A DNA stretch of 64,000 nucleotides, taken from Echinicola soli. GTDB taxonomy: Bacteria > Bacteroidota > Bacteroidia > Cytophagales > Cyclobacteriaceae. The DNA lies in contig NZ_CP041253.1 in NCBI RefSeq assembly GCF_006575665.1, positions 1,493,501 through 1,557,500 on the forward strand, read 5' to 3'. A model generated the notes under the pieces. The model ran no database searches. It worked only from the letters and a program-made list of their open reading frames with translations, and was not told where the DNA came from. The position numbers were made by a program, and so were the translations under genes. Positions 56,845 through 64,000 of the stretch are shown here, piece after piece. Numbering within the stretch: the first letter of the stretch is position 1; each line of letters starts with the position of its first letter.

Positions 56845-57027
56845 AGGGGGCAAGTGGAAAAGTTGGGGGGTTAGGGTTGGTTCCGATAGCACGCAGATGG
56901 TGCAGATTAATAAGATTTGCGCTGATTTTTTATGCTGGAGCAGGCATTCCTATTACTAAATTAAAGAGAAATATGCTTACCATAGCCGCCTAGCAATCTT
57001 TCATCCCCCGGAAATATTGCTAGGACC
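56845..57027 (+). repeat. Compound palindromic repeat, copy D (beta-gamma)
   Basis: Same arrangement as copy C: beta (GGTTCCGATAGCACGCAGAT near 56878) followed by gamma, ending GGAAATATTGCTAGGACC. Placed at the 3' ends of two convergent transcripts, between the 2H gene and rplS. Confidence 0.65.
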
Positions 57028-57074
57028 GATAATGGATATAAGAAGTAAAAAATGTACCAACTAATTTAAAGCCT

Positions 57075-57108
57075 AAAAAAAAGGGAGCCAATTTGGCTCC
57101 CTTTTTTT
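57075..57108 (-). terminator. Terminator of the rplS operon
   Basis: Stem AAAAAAGGGAGCCAA / TTGGCTCCCTTTTTT with a very short centre. Lies 19 bases past the rplS stop. Confidence 0.85.
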
Positions 57109-57126
57109 ATTTCATTGTACTGTGAA

Positions 57127-57492
57127 TTAGTGTTTCACAGTGATTTTTTCTTTTACTTTTGCAGCTTTACCTTGACGGCCACGTAGGTAGTAAAGTCTAG
57201 CTCTTCTCACTCTACCTTGTCTTAGCACTTCGATTTTCTCGATGCTAGGGCTAAGTAGAGGGAAGATTCTCTCTACACCGATACCGCTGGAGATTTTTCT
57301 TACAGTGAATGTCTCTCCATTGGTGTTAACGTTTTTACGTTGGATCACGGTACCTTGGAACAGCTGCACACGTTCTTTGTTACCCTCTTTGATTCGTACG
57401 TGAACGTTAATTGTATCTCCTGACTTGAAAGAAGGGAACTTGGCCCTGGCCTCGTTGTATTCCTCTTCTACAATTTTAAGTAGTTCGCTCAT
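57127..57492 (-). CDS. rplS: Ribosomal protein L19
   Basis: Large-subunit protein at the 30S-50S interface, 121 residues. Conserved blocks: [33 protein letters not shown] and [54 protein letters not shown]. Start ATG 57492 ([12 protein letters not shown]) is preferred over an upstream in-frame ATG at 57543, since a -7 box lies between them at 57531-57538. Last gene of the rpsP-rimM-trmD-rplS cluster but with its own promoter. Confidence 0.96.
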   Translation of the reverse strand: MSELLKIVEEEYNEARAKFPSFKSGDTINVHVRIKEGNKERVQLFQGTVIQRKNVNTNGETFTVRKISSGIGVERIFPLLSPSIEKIEVLRQGRVRRARLYYLRGRQGKAAKVKEKITVKH

Positions 57493-57530
57493 ATCTGTAT
57501 GATTTATGTGCTTGTCGCAAATTCGAATTG

Positions 57531-57560
57531 CAAAGGTATGCAATTATCTATTTTATTCAA
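57531..57560 (-). promoter_or_regulatory. rplS promoter
   Basis: Minus-strand TTG (57558-57560), 19 bases, TACCTTTG (57531-57538): a good match to the Bacteroidota -33/-7 pattern. Leader about 35 bases. Confidence 0.65.
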
Positions 57561-57571
57561 TTAATTATCAA

Positions 57572-58279
57572 CTATTTACGTTTTTCGTCCGCTTCGAAAT
57601 CTTTGCCTTCGAGTAGGTCCGGCCTTCTTTCTTTGGTACGACGAACCGATTCTTCAAACCTCCAATTGGCGATCTTTTCATTGTGACCGGAGAGCAGGAC
57701 ATCAGGTACTTTCATGCCTTCGTATTCTGCTGGTCTCGTATAGATCGGTGGGGCCAGTAGTCCGTCTTGAAAGGAATCCGTCAAGGCAGAGGTCTCGTCA
57801 TTGAGCACCCCCGGAATCAGGCGGATCACTGCATCTGCGACCACGGCCGCAGCCAGTTCGCCACCAGAGAGTACAAAATCCCCGATACTGATTTCACGGG
57901 TGATGTACTTCTGTCTGATCCTTTCATCCACGCCTTTATAATGACCACAAAGGATCATCAGGTTTCCTTTTAGCGAGAGGGAGTTGGCCATTTGCTGATC
58001 GAGAGTTTCGCCATCAGGGGTCATGTAGATGATTTCATCGTAATCCCGATGGCTTTTCAGGGCTTCTATGCACCTGGCCACGGGCTCGACCATCATGACC
58101 ATGCCTGCTCCTCCGCCGAAAGCATAATCGTCGACTTGCTTTTGCTTGTTGGTAGCGTAATCCCTGAGGTTGTGTACCTTAACCTTTGCCAGTCCCTTTT
58201 CTTCCGCCCTCTTAAGGATGGAATGTGAAAAAGGCCCTTCCAAAAGACCGGGTACTACGGTGATAATGTCGATCTGCAT
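57572..58279 (-). CDS. trmD: tRNA (guanine-37-N1)-methyltransferase TrmD
   Basis: Methylates G37 next to the anticodon, preventing +1 frameshifts. The 235-residue SPOUT enzyme has [18 protein letters not shown], the knot motifs GHYKGVDER (112-120) and [14 protein letters not shown] (131-144), and the C-terminal domain with [22 protein letters not shown]. Separated from rimM by 3 bases and from rplS by about 80. Confidence 0.97.
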   Translation of the reverse strand: MQIDIITVVPGLLEGPFSHSILKRAEEKGLAKVKVHNLRDYATNKQKQVDDYAFGGGAGMVMMVEPVARCIEALKSHRDYDEIIYMTPDGETLDQQMANSLSLKGNLMILCGHYKGVDERIRQKYITREISIGDFVLSGGELAAAVVADAVIRLIPGVLNDETSALTDSFQDGLLAPPIYTRPAEYEGMKVPDVLLSGHNEKIANWRFEESVRRTKERRPDLLEGKDFEADEKRK

Positions 58280-58282
58280 GGA

Positions 58283-58813
58283 CTAATCCTCTAGATATAT
58301 TTCAAGTAAGCCATCTGGCAATTGGCAGAAAACTTTTTTTGCTGCCTTGTCCACTTTAAGGATAATATCATCCTGGATAGGCACCAGGATTTCTTTTCCT
58401 TGATAATCCATCCCGATTAAGTATTGGGTCTGGAGGTCGTATATCACATTTACACTACCCAGTACTCCTTTGGAGGTATCTTCTACTTCAAAACCAACCA
58501 GCTCATGATAATAATATTGATCATCATCGAGTGAAGGGAGGTTTTTCAGCGGAAGGTAGAGCGCCGTTCCCACCAGGGTATCGGCTGCGTTCTTGTCATC
58601 AAATCCCTCAAACTTTGCCAGAAAGCGGTTGTTTGGCTGGGAGACAAAATGCTCTAGAAAGTAGGGGGCCAGTCGGTTGTTTTTTTCCAAAAAGACATGC
58701 TCGATATCTTCGTAATTTTCTGGATAGTCCACATCCAGGACAGCCACTACTTCTCCTTGGAGTCCATGAACTTTAGCAATGTAGCCTAATTGGAAACAGT
58801 TGTCCTTGTTCAT
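58283..58813 (-). CDS. rimM: 16S rRNA processing protein RimM
   Basis: Assembly factor binding S19 during 30S head maturation, 176 residues. N-terminal RimM domain (LGYIAKVHGLQGEVVAVLDVD...AKFEGFDDKNAADTLVGTALYLP) and PRC-barrel C-terminal domain (YYHELVGFEVEDTSKGVLGSVNVIYDLQTQYLIGMDYQGKEILVPIQDDIILKVD). Placed between rpsP and trmD, the classical order. Confidence 0.95.
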   Translation of the reverse strand: MNKDNCFQLGYIAKVHGLQGEVVAVLDVDYPENYEDIEHVFLEKNNRLAPYFLEHFVSQPNNRFLAKFEGFDDKNAADTLVGTALYLPLKNLPSLDDDQYYYHELVGFEVEDTSKGVLGSVNVIYDLQTQYLIGMDYQGKEILVPIQDDIILKVDKAAKKVFCQLPDGLLEIYLED

Positions 58814-58827
58814 GGAAAGGTGCGTAA

Positions 58828-59397
58828 TTAACCTTTGTTTTCTTCTTCTTCGTTGCCTTCGGCGGCAGGAGCTTCACTTTCCTCGCCTTCAGCAGGAGCT
58901 TCAGCTGCAGCGGCTTCTGCCTCAGCAGCGGCTTTAGCCTCTTCTTCTCTTTTCTTGATCGCATCAAGACGAGCTTCATTTTTGGCGATTTCCGCCTCAT
59001 GAGCTTTCTTACGAGCGTCTTCTTTCGCTTGGGCGATTTTGTCTTTCTTGCCAATGATGGCTGTTTCTTTCTGGTCGATCCAAGCTTGGTACTTTTTGTC
59101 AGCCTCTTCTTGGGTGATGGCGCCTTTAAGCACACCGATCTGAAGGTGCTTTTTCAGCAATACACCACGGTAAGAAAGCATCGCTTTTACTGTGTCCGTA
59201 GGTTGGGCACCGTTAAGCAACCATTGTAATGCTCTATCATTGTTGATGTTGATAGAAGCGGGGTCAGTGTTCGGGTTATAAGACCCGATTTTTTCGATAA
59301 AGCGTCCATCACGTGGAGCTCTTGCATCAGCTACAACGACATCGTAGATGGCCATTCTCTTTCTACCTCTACGAGCTAATCTGATTTTTACTGCCAT
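58828..59397 (-). CDS. rpsP: Ribosomal protein S16 with long acidic extension
   Basis: Small-subunit protein binding near helix 15-17 of 16S rRNA. Residues 1-80 are canonical ([44 protein letters not shown]). A further ~110 residues form a charged helix ([32 protein letters not shown]) and an Ala/Glu-rich low-complexity tail. The total of 189 residues is roughly twice the E. coli protein, as in other Bacteroidota as far as I recall. First gene of the operon, with a well-matched promoter at 59452-59483. Confidence 0.95.
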   Translation of the reverse strand: MAVKIRLARRGRKRMAIYDVVVADARAPRDGRFIEKIGSYNPNTDPASININNDRALQWLLNGAQPTDTVKAMLSYRGVLLKKHLQIGVLKGAITQEEADKKYQAWIDQKETAIIGKKDKIAQAKEDARKKAHEAEIAKNEARLDAIKKREEEAKAAAEAEAAAAEAPAEGEESEAPAAEGNEEEENKG

Positions 59398-59451
59398 ATT
59401 TTATTGATATTTAGTTAATTGATGGATCTCGTCCATCGTAAATTTGGACTG

Positions 59452-59483
59452 CAAAGATAGCGGATTTATCTTTAAAAGAACAA
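59452..59483 (-). promoter_or_regulatory. rpsP operon promoter
   Basis: Minus-strand TTG (59481-59483), 21 bases, TATCTTTG (59452-59459), a close match to the Bacteroidota consensus. The leader to ATG 59397 is about 51 bases. Confidence 0.65.
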
Positions 59484-59591
59484 GTTAGGTAGAGAATATT
59501 TGCGGAATAAAGAAAATATGTTTTAAATTGCGGCACAATTTAGGGCGGTAGGAAATACTAAGTTCTGCCATCCTCGATTAACGTACCAACA

Positions 59592-59663
59592 GGTCCCGTA
59601 GTTCAATGGATAGAATAGAAGTTTCCTAAACTTTAGATACAGGTTCGATTCCTGTCGGGACTA
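59592..59663 (+). tRNA. tRNA-Arg (anticodon CCT)
   Basis: Full cloverleaf of 72 bases. Acceptor GGTCCCG / CGGGACT (closing G-T wobble), T8 A9, D-stem GTTC/GAAT, anticodon stem GAAGT/ACTTT with loop TTCCTAA (anticodon CCT, reading AGG), a short variable loop, T-stem ACAGG/CCTGT with loop TTCGATT, and discriminator A. CCA is not encoded. Its 3' half (59626 onward) is overlapped antisense by the end of the serine recombinase gene, and a terminator hairpin follows at 59672-59706. Confidence 0.92.
59626..59663. mobile_element. Likely attachment site (3' half of tRNA-Arg)
   Basis: The tRNA 3' segment lies directly against the recombinase gene of an element that extends to the right. By analogy with other tRNA-inserted elements the crossover core should be in this segment. 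Only one copy is in the window; the partner site must lie beyond 64000. Confidence 0.45.
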
Positions 59664-61188
59664 CTTCATTGAAAAGCCGCGAAAAATTTATTTTTTTGCG
59701 GCTTTTATTTTTTGTAACCTTCTGATTTACAGTATAGATATAGAGGGCGATTTGGTTAACATATGGGGTTCGACATTTTTGGCCGTCAAACATCAGTTTT
59801 TGGGGAAATATCGAACCCACCACCTGTCTCTTCTCTTTTACCTCCAAAGTGTCGTATAAGTTAACTAGCTGATCTACAGAGTGTAGAGTGTCTTTTAGCT
59901 TCGGTAAATAGTTCGACTTTTGTTCATTGAGGGTTGTCAGCTTATTTTCCAGTTTTTTGATCTTTTCCTGGGATTCTCTCTTTACTACAGCAAAGTCATC
60001 GGATTCCATGCTTCCGTCAATTAGGAGGTTCCTTGCCTTGGATATTTTTTTGTCCAGTCTTTCGATCTCGTCCAGGTATTGCTTTTTGGTTTTATGGCCA
60101 CTTGAGGTCAGGTCATGATAGACATCCCGAATGCAGTCTTTATAGATATCCAGGATGTTTTCCTGTACCTTGTATTTAAAGAGTTCTTTTCTTACCGCCT
60201 TGTTGACCAGTTCTGTCCGGAACCTTACACCACAAGAAGAAAGGCAGTGGTAATAATGGTAGTAGCCGCCCTTGGAGCTTTTGGAAGCGCTCCCAGTAAG
60301 TGGCCTGCCACATTTATGGCATATAAGGAATCCTCTTAATGGGAACTTTTCATGGGAAATGACCTTCACGGCACGTTTGCGTTTCATCCTTTTACGCCCG
60401 GACAGTACGTCCTGCACATCAAGGAACAGGGATTCCGAAATGATGCCTTCGTGCTTTCCCTCCACAAGGTACTCTTCTTCCTCTTTGAATGCCTTTATCT
60501 TGATCTTTCCGTAATAAATCGGATTTCTGACCAGATACCAGAATTGCCCCCTGCTGATGGGCAGCCCCTTTTTGTTGACGAGCTTTCTGATCTGGTCTGC
60601 GGCCAGCTGGTTTTCCGCTATTTGCTCAAAGGCCCATTTCACCAAGGATGCCTGTGGTTCTTTTCGGGCTATGATCTTATTGCCGTATTCATCCCGAGTA
60701 TTGATATAACCGATGGGTGCGGTGCCCATATACCTGCCTTCCTTCTTTGCCCGTCTCATTCCCTGTAAGGTATTGAGTGCCCTGCGGTCATTTTCCACTT
60801 CCGGGGCTGCAAGGTAAAAGGCCAGCATCATTTTTTGTTCGGGTATGCTCAGGTCAAGGGGCTGTTCAATGGCCTGTATGTCCACGCCTAGTTTAGTGAG
60901 TGTTGAGATCATCAGGTAGGCATCACCGGTATTCCGGCTGAACCTGTCCCATTTGGTAAACAGTACCATGTTGGTATCGGAACGGTTCTTTTTTATCAAG
61001 GCCAACAATTTCTGCCATTCGGGCCTGTCAAAAGTCCTGGCGGAATAATCCTCGTAGATGACCCTTCCCACCTGTATATTTTGGAAGACACAGTACTTTC
61101 TCAGGACCTCCTCCTGGTATCTCTGCGAATATCCCTTGTCTGCCTGTTCGTCGGTACTTACCCTAATGTAAAGGTCTGCGGTCTTCAT
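59626..61188 (-). CDS. Large serine recombinase (integrase)
   Basis: Site-specific recombinase of 520 residues. Resolvase domain about 3-150 with catalytic Ser11 (YIRVSTDEQ), RPEW, and WDRFSRNTGD; recombinase domain about 155-260; zinc ribbon with C290, C293, C315 and C319; coiled coil about 370-440. It probably integrates and excises the element ending at tRNA-Arg. The last 12 residues are encoded by antisense tRNA sequence, and the stretch before that by the tRNA terminator hairpin. The C-terminal tail of about 30 residues may thus come from host flank DNA. Start ATG 61188 overlaps the 55-residue ORF upstream. Confidence 0.92.
   Translation of the reverse strand: MKTADLYIRVSTDEQADKGYSQRYQEEVLRKYCVFQNIQVGRVIYEDYSARTFDRPEWQKLLALIKKNRSDTNMVLFTKWDRFSRNTGDAYLMISTLTKLGVDIQAIEQPLDLSIPEQKMMLAFYLAAPEVENDRRALNTLQGMRRAKKEGRYMGTAPIGYINTRDEYGNKIIARKEPQASLVKWAFEQIAENQLAADQIRKLVNKKGLPISRGQFWYLVRNPIYYGKIKIKAFKEEEEYLVEGKHEGIISESLFLDVQDVLSGRKRMKRKRAVKVISHEKFPLRGFLICHKCGRPLTGSASKSSKGGYYHYYHCLSSCGVRFRTELVNKAVRKELFKYKVQENILDIYKDCIRDVYHDLTSSGHKTKKQYLDEIERLDKKISKARNLLIDGSMESDDFAVVKRESQEKIKKLENKLTTLNEQKSNYLPKLKDTLHSVDQLVNLYDTLEVKEKRQVVGSIFPQKLMFDGQKCRTPYVNQIALYIYTVNQKVTKNKSRKKINFSRLFNEVVPTGIEPVSKV
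59672..59706 (+). terminator. Hairpin after tRNA-Arg
   Basis: Stem AAAAGCCGC / GCGGCTTTT with an AT-rich loop and a following T-rich run. It lies within the 3' coding part of the recombinase gene. Confidence 0.7.
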
Positions 61189-61330
61189 CTACGTTAAATA
61201 TTTGGTAAACAGCTAATTTAGCTATTTTATACATAAAATTTAAGGCTTCTTTGGAGGTTTTTAGGTCTACTTTGTGGCCGTTTTCCTCCAAGGCCTTCTG
61301 CAGTTTCTTAGGACTGACCGATCTTTTCAT
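61163..61330 (-). CDS. 55-residue protein coupled to the recombinase
   Basis: Short ORF from ATG 61330 to TAG 61163-61165. The protein is basic, begins MKRSVSPKKLQKALEENG and ends VDEDRRPLH; a helix-turn-helix-like segment may lie at about 6-35 (PKKLQKALEENGHKVDLKTS). Its last 26 bases overlap the recombinase start in another frame, the layout of translational coupling. It could be a recombination directionality factor or a regulator; no family recognised. Confidence 0.6.
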   Translation of the reverse strand: MKRSVSPKKLQKALEENGHKVDLKTSKEALNFMYKIAKLAVYQIFNVDEDRRPLH

Positions 61331-62061
61331 GGCAAAATGGTTGGTTGGGGTTAAAAATGCCTTTCAATAAAGATATATGGTCACACTGAGCTCAGAAGGT
61401 AGAGAAGAAGGATTGGCTATTTTAGGGTTTCCATTGATGGCCGGGAAAGTTAGGGGATCAAGGTTTTATAATTGGGCAATTAGAAAAGGTGTTTTGGGCA
61501 GCCCCCTTCGGGCCGGGCTATCCGCTATATCCCGGCAAGGCCGGGGATGCCGCTTTCTATCCCTGCTGCGGGATGACTTTGACCAATATCTGATTGTGAT
61601 AAGCCTCCAAAATTATTTTGAATTAAAGCAAAGAATATCAACTGGGATATGTCAAGTGAAGTCCGAAGGATCGCCTATTTCGTATTGTTGTTATGTGACA
61701 ATTACGAAAGGCTAAAAACTGTTAATGAGGGAGAGGGCCATGGACCGTTTGAATATTAGGAAAGTGGGGCGTGAACAGTGGATAACTTCACAGAAGTTAC
61801 CCACAATTAACACCCATAATAATAGTACTTCTTTTTTTTATATCTTTCTCTTTGGATTACCTTCCTTTCCAAAAGTGGGATATGGTTTATTCATTAATCA
61901 TTCCACAAAGTTCGCTTTCGGTCTGCCGGGCGGCCATGAGCGTTCGGCATAAACACTTGCCTGCCCGCCAACCCTTCATTTATTCCGTTGCCACATGGCC
62001 TTGGTTGCCCTCAAGCGCGGCGGCTTCCATAATTAATTTCTAACCATTAAAACGAAATGTT
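61331..62061. other. Non-coding region of the mobile element
   Basis: About 730 bases between the recombinase module and radC. GC-rich patches with short palindromes (CAGCCCCCTTCGGGCCGGGC near 61499; CCCGGCAAGGCCGGGGATGC near 61531; a second patch at about 61910-62035 including TCTGCCGGGCGGCC) stand out against AT-rich surroundings. Open frames of 60-112 codons are present but show no family. This may be a regulatory or transfer-related region, or the remains of genes. Confidence 0.45.
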
Positions 62062-62532
62062 ATGGATACCAACAACAAAAACATTGTCCTCAGCCAGGTA
62101 GCTGAAATCACCCTGAGCTATTATCCCAATTCAAGGGTTTCAGAAAAACCGCAGATTGTTTCTTCCCTTGCAGCCAATAGAATCTTTAGGGCCAACTGGG
62201 ATGCATCGAAATTGGGGTTTATTGAAGAGTTTAAGGTGATGTTGCTGAACGGGGTAAACCGGGTATTGGGGATCATAAATGTTTCATCCGGAGGAACTTC
62301 CGGTACCATTGTGGATATGAAGTTGATCTTTGCAGCTGCAATGAAAGCTTCCGCGACAAGTCTGATACTAGCCCATAATCACCCAGGAGGAACCTTAAAA
62401 CCCAGTGACCGGGATGTAAAGGTTACAGAAAAACTGGTCAAAGCGGGTGACCTTTTGGATCTACCGGTAATAGACCATACCATCATCACTGTGGAAGGAT
62501 ATTATTCCTTTGCTGATATGGGAGGGCTTTAG
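62062..62532 (+). CDS. RadC-like JAB/MPN domain protein
   Basis: A 156-residue protein of the RadC/JAB1-MPN group common on mobile elements. The metal-binding pattern is intact: H105-x-H107 (LILAHNHPGGTLKP), S115 and D118, with an upstream glutamate near residue 55-56. It lacks the helix-hairpin-helix N-domain of chromosomal RadC. The DNA repair name is historical and the biochemical role is uncertain. Followed by a convergent lipoprotein gene. Confidence 0.85.
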   Translation: MDTNNKNIVLSQVAEITLSYYPNSRVSEKPQIVSSLAANRIFRANWDASKLGFIEEFKVMLLNGVNRVLGIINVSSGGTSGTIVDMKLIFAAAMKASATSLILAHNHPGGTLKPSDRDVKVTEKLVKAGDLLDLPVIDHTIITVEGYYSFADMGGL

Positions 62533-62573
62533 GGCCCTTTTTTATATTAATGGAAGTGAACATCTGTACCTTC

Positions 62574-63335
62574 CTAATAATACTCATACGTATACCTTCT
62601 GGCAAGTGTGAAATCATATGAAGGGAGGTATTCGCGTTTTTCAATCAAATTGCCCGATTGGTCATAATCAAATTGGAATGCATCCTTTTTTTCATTTTCA
62701 GCTGGAACACTATATGAAGTTTCTTTTGCTTCCAAATAGTCCTGATCATTATAACGATAGAAGTACACTATCCATGGACTTTCCTGTCCTGCGTAAACAG
62801 ATTCCTTGATTCTTTGGCCATTTTCATTATATTCATACGTGGTTTTTTCGGCTCCATCACTTGAGTACCATACCTGCGTTAGATTACCATTTTGACCGTA
62901 AATATTTTCATACCTTATTTCAGCTGTTTCTCCTGGAGCATGTGCAAGCACTTTGGATAGACGCCCTTCACCGTCATACAGATATTCAGAATATGATTCA
63001 AGTACTAAATTGTCATGAGAGAAACTGTAATTGTAATTCCATTTTAACACATCATTTTCATATAAATAGGTGACGGCACCAGTTGTATCCGCAGAAGCGT
63101 TTAACCCAACTTTTATCGTTATTTTGCCTTTATTATCATAGTAATAGTGGTTGGTCCATGATGGATCATCAAAAGAGTCTTGATAAAAAAACTCTTTTGA
63201 TAAAACATTGGGCGGTGTAAACAATTCTAACTGTGAAATGTCAAGAATGTCCCTGTTAGGTGCATTATCTTCATTTGATTGGCAGCCCCCTAAAATTAGC
63301 AATGTTATAATGAAATTTTTAATTGATAATTGCAT
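62574..63335 (-). CDS. Lipoprotein with YD-like repeats, unknown function
   Basis: A 253-residue lipoprotein (lipobox LLILGGC, Cys18). The mature region consists of short Tyr/Asp/Gly-rich units resembling RHS/YD repeats (YYYDNKGKITIKV, YLYDGEGRLSKVL, YEYNENGQRIKES, FDYDQSGNLIEKRE). Such repeats form beta-sheet shells in larger toxins; here there are too few for a shell. AT-rich compared with the chromosome, consistent with horizontally acquired cargo. Convergent with radC. Confidence 0.65.
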   Translation of the reverse strand: MQLSIKNFIITLLILGGCQSNEDNAPNRDILDISQLELFTPPNVLSKEFFYQDSFDDPSWTNHYYYDNKGKITIKVGLNASADTTGAVTYLYENDVLKWNYNYSFSHDNLVLESYSEYLYDGEGRLSKVLAHAPGETAEIRYENIYGQNGNLTQVWYSSDGAEKTTYEYNENGQRIKESVYAGQESPWIVYFYRYNDQDYLEAKETSYSVPAENEKKDAFQFDYDQSGNLIEKREYLPSYDFTLARRYTYEYY

Positions 63336-63394
63336 TTTTCACTATTTTTAAGTTTTTATTATAAATATAAATATTTTCAACCTAATTTGTGTTT

Positions 63395-64000
63395 ATGATG
63401 AAATTTTATTTCGCTCTATTAGTTTTACTGTTATTATTACCATTTTATTCTAAAGGTCAGATTAAAACAGAAAAGGTAGACAAGTCAGAAATACCAAGAA
63501 TTCCTGCAGGTATAGCTACAAAAAGTTATTCACCAATTGCAATTAATATTGAAGAAAAGGAAACTAAACTCCAAAAATTAGAGGAGAGTATTTTGGAATA
63601 TAAATCAGGTGAGGGAATGACATTTGGGATATTTGAAGAGTTTTTTCTTAATTTTGATAAAGTAGAATCAAGCTGCTTAGATGGGACTTGTTATAAAGAA
63701 GTTTCTATTTATTCAAAGGGGGCGAATACACTTGGGTTCTATTTTGATCAAATACTATTAGGTCCCAACTCAGAATTCTATATTATCAATGATGAGGAAT
63801 CTTTTTTACAGGGACCTTTTACCAAAGAAACAGTAAACAAAACAGAAGGATTTATTTCAGGACTAATACCTGGTGAGAGGCTGAGATTGCTTCTGAAAGC
63901 TCCTGAAAATGAAGTTTCAACTAATAGAATAGTAATTTCAGAAGCGTCCTATGGGATATATGACTTTTTTGGTGTTAATAAATATACTAGCAATAATTCT
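63395..64000 (+). CDS. Secreted protein, lysyl-endopeptidase-like propeptide (partial)
   Basis: The reading frame is open from ATG 63395 (or 63398) to the window edge, 202 codons. Signal peptide about 1-22 (ending YSKGQ). The visible part resembles the N-terminal propeptide of lysyl endopeptidase/Achromobacter-type trypsin-like proteases (YSKGANTLGFYFDQILLGPNSEFYIINDEESFLQGPFT). Two cysteines (SSCLDGTCYK) are close together. No protease catalytic residues are inside the window, so this is a propeptide match only. AT-rich, like the neighbouring lipoprotein gene. Confidence 0.55.
   Translation, partial: MMKFYFALLVLLLLLPFYSKGQIKTEKVDKSEIPRIPAGIATKSYSPIAINIEEKETKLQKLEESILEYKSGEGMTFGIFEEFFLNFDKVESSCLDGTCYKEVSIYSKGANTLGFYFDQILLGPNSEFYIINDEESFLQGPFTKETVNKTEGFISGLIPGERLRLLLKAPENEVSTNRIVISEASYGIYDFFGVNKYTSNNS

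Noticed and set aside
61377..61715. 112-codon frame in the island spacer
   Set aside because: Covers palindromic GC-rich sequence and has no recognisable family or start context; treated as non-coding.

Overview
The window is chromosomal DNA of a Bacteroidota bacterium. The protein set looks most like Cytophagales, in particular a Cyclobacteriaceae/Echinicola-type marine or soil carbohydrate degrader (inference from recalled protein families; a 16S or whole-genome comparison would settle it). Supporting signs are promoters with the Bacteroidota -7 box TAnnTTTG, few Shine-Dalgarno sequences, TonB-dependent receptors with carboxypeptidase-regulatory-like N-domains, an extended ribosomal protein S16, and type III pantothenate kinase.

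Layout. 1-7121: mostly minus-strand housekeeping genes (ribD, cut by the left edge, with a DUF4382 lipoprotein; nhaD; an amino-acid dehydrogenase; anmK). 7289-17052: plus-strand envelope and RNA-modification genes (coaX with an outer-membrane protein and a TPR protein; lptC, a small membrane protein, a CNNM/CBS protein; a PpiD-like foldase; DUF493, pterin dehydratase, rsmI, inositol monophosphatase). 17305-30247: an F420-reductase-like protein, a large AsmA-like protein, gpmI with a lipoprotein, an M23 peptidase, aspS, a cyclophilin lipoprotein, a SPOR-like protein and fumC. 31256-40628: ridA, a pectate-lyase-like enzyme, a GT39-type glycosyltransferase, a sodium:solute symporter and an L-fuconate dehydratase. 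40634-49570: iron or ligand uptake (PepSY protein, siderophore receptor, ECF sigma factor, a large Oar-like TonB receptor). 50067-59397: YhhN, recJ-lptB-GH3, a tandem universal stress protein, a 2H phosphoesterase and the conserved rpsP-rimM-trmD-rplS operon.

59592-64000: a tRNA-Arg(CCT) gene whose 3' half is overlapped antisense by a large serine recombinase gene. A 55-residue ORF is translationally coupled to the recombinase, and then come a non-coding stretch, a RadC/JAB protein, an AT-rich lipoprotein and the start of a lysyl-endopeptidase-like secreted protein. This looks like the left end of an integrated mobile element that continues beyond the window.

The intergenic spacers carry at least three families of palindromic, MITE/REP-like repeats, some nested in one another (about 2225-2655, 30515-31050, 35961-36174, 45033-45204, 46074-46257, 56845-57027). 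Three genes (lptC, gpmI and the 2H phosphoesterase) share a -7 box exactly four bases before the start codon, suggesting leaderless mRNAs. I see no CRISPR array, rRNA or complete insertion sequence. No clearly new multi-gene system stands out; the strongest leads are the tRNA-targeting serine-recombinase island, the compound repeat family and the leaderless promoter pattern.
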